Part shown: positions 59,313-64,000 of the stretch, one piece after another
Layout: each line of letters opens with the position of its first letter
How positions within the stretch are numbered: the stretch's first letter is position 1
Assembly: GCF_032854445.1 (NCBI RefSeq)
Contig: NC_088298.1
Coordinates: forward strand, 24,515,295-24,579,294
Origin: Liolophura sinensis
Lineage: Eukaryota > Mollusca > Polyplacophora > Chitonida > Chitonidae
Length of the DNA: 64,000 nt
Reading direction: 5' to 3'
Notes under the pieces: generated by a model
Database searches by the model: none
What the model was told of the DNA's origin: nothing
The model's input: the letters and a program-made list of their open reading frames with translations, nothing else
Translations under genes and position numbers: made by a program

Positions 59313-59408
59313 GCGTCGAAACAGCCATTCATGTACCAGCCGTTAACCAGAATATACGTTCCGGATCAATAATCGCAGGTTCATTCCGAACACGACGTAC
59401 AACATAAA
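59313..59408 (-). repeat. Unclassified dispersed repeat D, copy 3
   Basis: Minus strand carries GCGATTATTGATCCGGAACG and GGCTGGTACATGAATGG, aligning with the copies at 46381-46472 and 49935-50025 but more diverged. Confidence 0.5.
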
Positions 59409-59742
59409 CTGCCAAAGAACTAAGAGATTAAATAAAATACGAAAAAAAAGGACAGAATCATGCAAAGAGAACCAGACGATAGTTTTAAATGACGTTCCTT
59501 TTTGCACCCATTGCAATGAAGATTTCGGCATAACCCAGAATAGAACACATAATTGCTTGAAGAGACATCAAGTGTATAACCTTTCATCTTATCACCACAA
59601 ACCATCTACCTTTTGATTCGACTTTAAGTCAGGCTTGAATTAGTATCAGATTAACACGAAGACGTGGGAGTCAGTCACAGAAACGTTGATTTTCTCTCCT
59701 TTTTATCTTAATAATTTATGTATTTGTGTCACGCTATTACCC

Positions 59743-59759
59743 TCCCCCCCCCCCCCCCA
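59743..59759 (+). repeat. Poly-C run
   Basis: About 17 consecutive C residues; length may be uncertain in the assembly. Confidence 0.85.
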
Positions 59760-59964
59760 CAAAAAAACCACAGGAAATACAAGCTATCTTATACGTCTAG
59801 GAATCAACCATCGGTTATATCAGCCATAAACCAGAATGAATCGTTCAACAAAAACAACCCACCCAAAAACTAGGGAAGTATACATAAATAAGTCCGGAAT
59901 ATTTACTGGTCACCCGTAACTTGCCCAAGTCCAATGGCTTTCCTACCATTTCCTTTGACTAGAG

Positions 59965-60115
59965 AGGCCGCATGTTCGAATCCAGCCCATGCTATATCCA
60001 CTGCGGCCTTGTGTCAGGGGGATTTGTTTTGTGTTTGCAGATGTGCGACATTCTCCTCATAGTTCTTCCTACAATGCTGACCATGATCGTATAGGTGGCA
60101 TTTCACTTTATAGAG
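59965..60115 (+). mobile_element. Strongly diverged SINE (family A-like)
   Basis: GTTCGAATCCAGCCCATGCT followed by ACTGCGGCC, TCCTACAATGCTGACCATG and GATCGTATAGGTGGCATTTC preserve the family order with heavy divergence. Confidence 0.45.
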
Positions 60116-60119
60116 TAAG

Positions 60120-61930
60120 ATCGTCGTTTTTAGCAAATTAAAATCTCATCTCTTTTTTCTGTTATGTGGAAAGTTTGAGTTTATTTCAAAATCAATGTCG
60201 CTATTGGAAATATATCAGTTTTACTTTGTTAGATGATAATAAGGCTGAGCTCTACTTCGGCAGCATTGCAATCGCGCTGTGAGGATTTCTTCGTCGGCGA
60301 CAAGTAACTCTTGTGTTTTGTGGAAATTGCGTGTAATATAATGTAACAGTCCCAGCTGATGTAAATTGACAAGAGGGCCGTACTTCACCGGTTACTATCA
60401 CACCGTCGTCGCTTTACTGTCTATGATCTACGTCTATAATTATACTCCCTAAATAAGCTACAGCGTTATAAATCTGTTTTGGAATTTAAACTATTTTGGA
60501 CAGAAAGAGGCCAGATATATTTTTAAAATGACAACCCTGTATGACATACCTATCTATAATTTCTTATAATTACAGATCTGTTGTGTTACTGATACGACAT
60601 TCATGGGCGTGCATGTGTGAAAAAAGATACAGGAAACCCAGATTTAACGTTTTTAATTCATTGTAACGGCTGACTTCAATTAGTGCTTCAAGTGAAAAAT
60701 ACACTTCTTCAAAATTCTTTCTTTTTTCTTTTCAGCTTTATAATCGCCATTAACGATAGTTCTTCCCAGGAATACCACAGAAGAGGAGGCTGCGTCCGTA
60801 AAGAAAGAGTGCAGCCTCCAACGCCCGCATCCGCCCATTTCAATGGTGGAGGGTGGTAGGGGCGGAAACGCTGGGCGAGGAGTCAAAAAGGGGAGGCTGT
60901 GTCCATGAACAACACGTACCAAATTCTTTCCGCACATTTTGACAAAAAGCTCTTTTTGCTTAAGTCTCGGAAAAGCTCTTGTTGCCGTTCAGTTCCTATA
61001 GACACTGTGTGCTCCTACTATATCGTCAACTTTGCTTCAAGGATCTCCGGGGGGTCCGTTTTTCATCGCTAGTTAACGTTTTTGTTGCAGCCGAGTTTGG
61101 AATACGAGACCTATTGACGTGTAATTCCGTGCTCTGCCACCAGGGGACCATTATCTCGTTTTGACCACGCGTGAGTAGCAGCTGCCGGTAAATCCATAAA
61201 AACTGACGAACAGACAAGTGCCCCATACTGAAGACGAGCTGGTCGGTGTTGTTTGCCACCTTGCCCGTGTTTCCTATTGAAATCAAACTCTTGACAGATG
61301 CTAATCTAAACCTGGCCCATTGTTGACGCTTTTGACAGTGTCTGTACGCCATTGTTATCGACGTTGTTGTTGTAGGCCGGCCATTTATAAGCTACTCCTT
61401 ACAGCTTATTAGAAGTGGCTGATTTCTGTCAAGCCTCCACAAATTCTTAGATTTGTCTTGCCAATGCATATATATGAGATTTTTTGCAAACGACCGCAAG
61501 TTTAGTAGTCCTGAAATTTGTTTACTTTCACTTTTTTATTGAAATTTTTCGACATAGTTATAAATACAAAACTCAAATTAATAACGGTTTTAAAGTTTGT
61601 GGTTGAAACCATTTTCAAAGAAAAGTACAGCTTCTCACAAACTACCTGTCTAAGCTGCTTTCAGTATCTGAAAATTTTGAAAAACCCATTCTTGGCCAGA
61701 TACAAATTCTTGGTCCCTATGTCACTTTTGATTTATGTGTTACCGTAGTTTTTGAAGATGTAAAATTCATATATTTGTGTTGCTTGTGCCATTATATTAA
61801 GATGACCATATGGCCTGCAGGAGCTTCTACCAGTAGAAAGGCAGATTCTCCATTTACCAGTTGTAGGCGGCCAGAACAGCCTATCCTGTTTATAGGTGTA
61901 AACAATTCTACCTGAGCAGTGTCAATCGTG
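60120..61930. other. Gene-free stretch
   Basis: Includes a 108-codon minus-strand ORF (61026-61352, MAYRHCQKRQQ start) with good ATG context but no recognised domain, and a weak CTCF-like CCACCAGGGGACC (61137-61149). Not enough to annotate a gene. Confidence 0.35.
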
Positions 61931-61935
61931 GTTGA

Positions 61936-61986
61936 TCGAATCGTCGTATAAGGGAAATATTCACTTATTAACACCAATCAAATACA
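61936..61986 (+). mobile_element. SINE family A 3' remnant
   Basis: ATCGTCGTATAAGGGAAATA and ACACCAATCAAATAC with the CTTGAGTACGGCGT segment deleted. Confidence 0.6.
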
Positions 61987-61999
61987 TTGCTAATAAATC

Positions 62000-63920
62000 A
62001 ATGTAGAGAGGTAATACACCAAACAAATAAAAACAAACTTAACGAATTCAACATGCAAGCCACATGCATGGATGCATACTTGAATGGCTAAATTTTGTTT
62101 TAGTTTAACACGTAGTATTTTAAGCACTGTTTGACCTTTTCGTATAAATTAATACAAATGTATTAACACTCATTGAAATGTATACAATATCTACACAAAC
62201 AGTTTTGCATTGTGCTAAAAATTTTCACCTGTTTCCACGTGTTTCACTTGTTAAGTTTTCTCAGTGAACTTTAAAGTTGGCGATTATTGGAAAAGTTTGA
62301 CGTCTTTAGCCGCAGGGAAAAAATCAGGGGTAATTTGTTGTGGAATAAATGGTGTACCCGCCTCTCGTCGACACCTGGCCGTTGTGAGGGTGGGCGGGAC
62401 GTGAGGGTAGGGTAATTTTACTTATCTGGACAATCAGGGTTTGTATTTTTCATTTTTTTCTGAAAGGAACTATATATCCGTTCGTCACCGCCTCTTTTCT
62501 CGGATTCGGCTAAACCCAGTTAATATAGCCTTTTGCTACAGCGGTGGATTTTACTTACCACGTGGTGTTTGTAAATACACGGAACGTGCAAACGGACAGA
62601 TTCGCACAATAAAAATCCGAATAGCTCAGCGGGATTCGAGCTCATAAAAACAGGGTCTAAACACACCCCCTGTAATCTTTGTTAGCTTTTCTTACACAGG
62701 GTAATGTGTCAGAACTTGGCTTTCTTTTGTCCCCGGAAGTTAAAGCTGTATTTTTCTCCACCAGATATACGTTTTTGTGCAATTGTCTACAGCAATTTTG
62801 GACATCAATTTTCTCTTGTCAAAGTGTGGATACCAGCTCAGGCTGACATCATTAAAATGAACCCGCCTTTATTCATCGCCGCACTTACACACAGAGAACA
62901 AAAGCTGTCATAGCTATCGCACACATACGCTTTCTTACAACACATTCCCACTGGCTCTGAGTTGTACTTTAATTATAAATGTAAATATAGTTTACAACCA
63001 AACCCCAAAATTCCAATTGGTTCCGTTGTGAAATTTCTTCTGCATATTTTGTTCAGATGACCACAGACTCCATTTTGAAATTTTAACAAATCTGATAACT
63101 TTATTTACAGGGAAATAAACATCGTAATTATTTTATACCTGAAATTTTATAAATCGTATATTAAACATACATCTTGATCCAAGTTACTACAAGTTTTAAG
63201 CAGCATTATGAAAACGTTTCACACTTTTAAGTTTTAGTGAAATATGCTGTCTTTAGCATGTTCAGGATTTCAAACAAATGTACAGGGCTTTGGGATGTAT
63301 AATCTATAATGCGATTTCACTCAACCTTGCTCTTAAAAGTCCAAGTATATAAGATGTGTGTTCAATATTGTGTTTCAGAAATCCGCATTTCATGAGCCTA
63401 CAAAAGCAGACAATCTGTGTCATCGGAAAGATCAAAAGTAATTTCATGTCTGAATTTTAAATTGTTTTCCCGACCTGTTTGTATATGTCATTTCGTGCAA
63501 ACTAACCGCGAACGAGCCTATCGCGTGTTTTCAAAAGTGAAGCAACTTATACTGTCACCTTATGTCAAGGTTTTGGTAGTTGACGTTTTACAGGTATACA
63601 GACCAATACTACTGGTCACAATAAAACACACCTGTTGATTGCAGTCTTATATACCTCTCACCTGTGTTGGGTCATAGCCTATGCGTCTTGTCGGTAAACT
63701 TCAAAGTTAACACCAGTGCTTAACGTTATCTGTGGTAATGTAAATAGTCCTCAGTGGGAATCAGTGGGAATTGGAGCGAGGCCTTTCAGTGCGTTCAGAC
63801 ACGCAAACATCAAAATTTGTTACGACATGCTGAATTTATATACTCGCCCGCCGTAAAAATTTAGATCTGTGCATAACAGGACATGTACACGCTGGAGAGA
63901 CGGCTATCTGGATTTTGCTA
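62000..63920. other. Gene-free stretch
   Basis: Unique AT-rich DNA. One tRNA-like relic on the minus strand (GAGCTCGAATCCCGCTGAGC, near 62622-62641). No gene is recognised. Confidence 0.5.
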
Positions 63921-63928
63921 AGGACTTT

Positions 63929-63930
63929 CT

Positions 63931-63966
<36 letters not shown>

Positions 63967-64000
63967 TTTGCTATTTAAAACCATACTCAAGAAGTCTTTA
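63929..64000 (-). mobile_element. SINE family A, 3' end, cut by the window edge
   Basis: Long (TTTA)n tail followed by AAACCATACTCAAGAAGTC. The rest of the element lies beyond the window. Confidence 0.75.

Noticed and set aside
61026-61352. 108-codon ORF with good start context
   Set aside because: No recognisable family, and its length is ordinary for chance among six frames of 64 kb.

Overview
This is animal nuclear DNA, and only one protein-coding gene can be supported in the 64 kb. The gene is an Sp8/Sp9-type zinc-finger transcription factor on the minus strand. The rest is AT-rich non-coding DNA with at least a dozen and a half copies of one tRNA-derived SINE family, several minisatellites, small foldback elements and patches of GC-richer, non-repetitive sequence. 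The SINE is of a type I associate with lophotrochozoan invertebrates (molluscs, brachiopods and relatives). That placement rests on memory of the repeat and on the intron/SINE-rich texture; the species cannot be named from the sequence.

Layout. 1-3400: two large minisatellites (42-bp and 24-bp units) separated by degraded SINE pieces and a C-rich tract. 3.4-9.5 kb: a full-length SINE, other SINE copies, a GATT-rich simple repeat split by a SINE, and three patches that look like candidate conserved regulatory DNA downstream of the gene. 9.5-13.2 kb: no gene, but two unusual clusters of promoter-type motifs (E-boxes, NRF1-like, ETS, CRE, octamer). 13.9-15.3 kb: AT and TTA microsatellites and a 36-bp minisatellite. 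16-17.6 kb: a foldback element, the probable 3' UTR and an AT repeat. 17.6-29.3 kb: the Sp8/9 gene. Its large coding exon is at 17608-18897, a 10.36-kb intron follows, and an eight-codon first coding exon lies at 29255-29278. 29.3-30.3 kb: GC-richer upstream/promoter region. 30.3-64 kb: upstream gene desert with SINEs, a 262-bp terminal-inverted-repeat element next to a perfect 159-bp inverted repeat (33.6-34.3 kb), a second SINE family, foldback MITEs, further tandem repeats (47, 21 and 156 bp units), and several GC-richer patches that could be distal enhancers.

A lone developmental transcription factor inside a gene-poor region with many unique GC-richer islands is the usual arrangement for genes with long-range enhancers. 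The regulatory calls here are inference. The Sp8/9 gene, the SINE family, the tandem repeats and the perfect palindrome are read directly from the sequence. I found no other protein domain, no genuine tRNA or rRNA gene, no CRISPR array and no intact transposase or reverse transcriptase.
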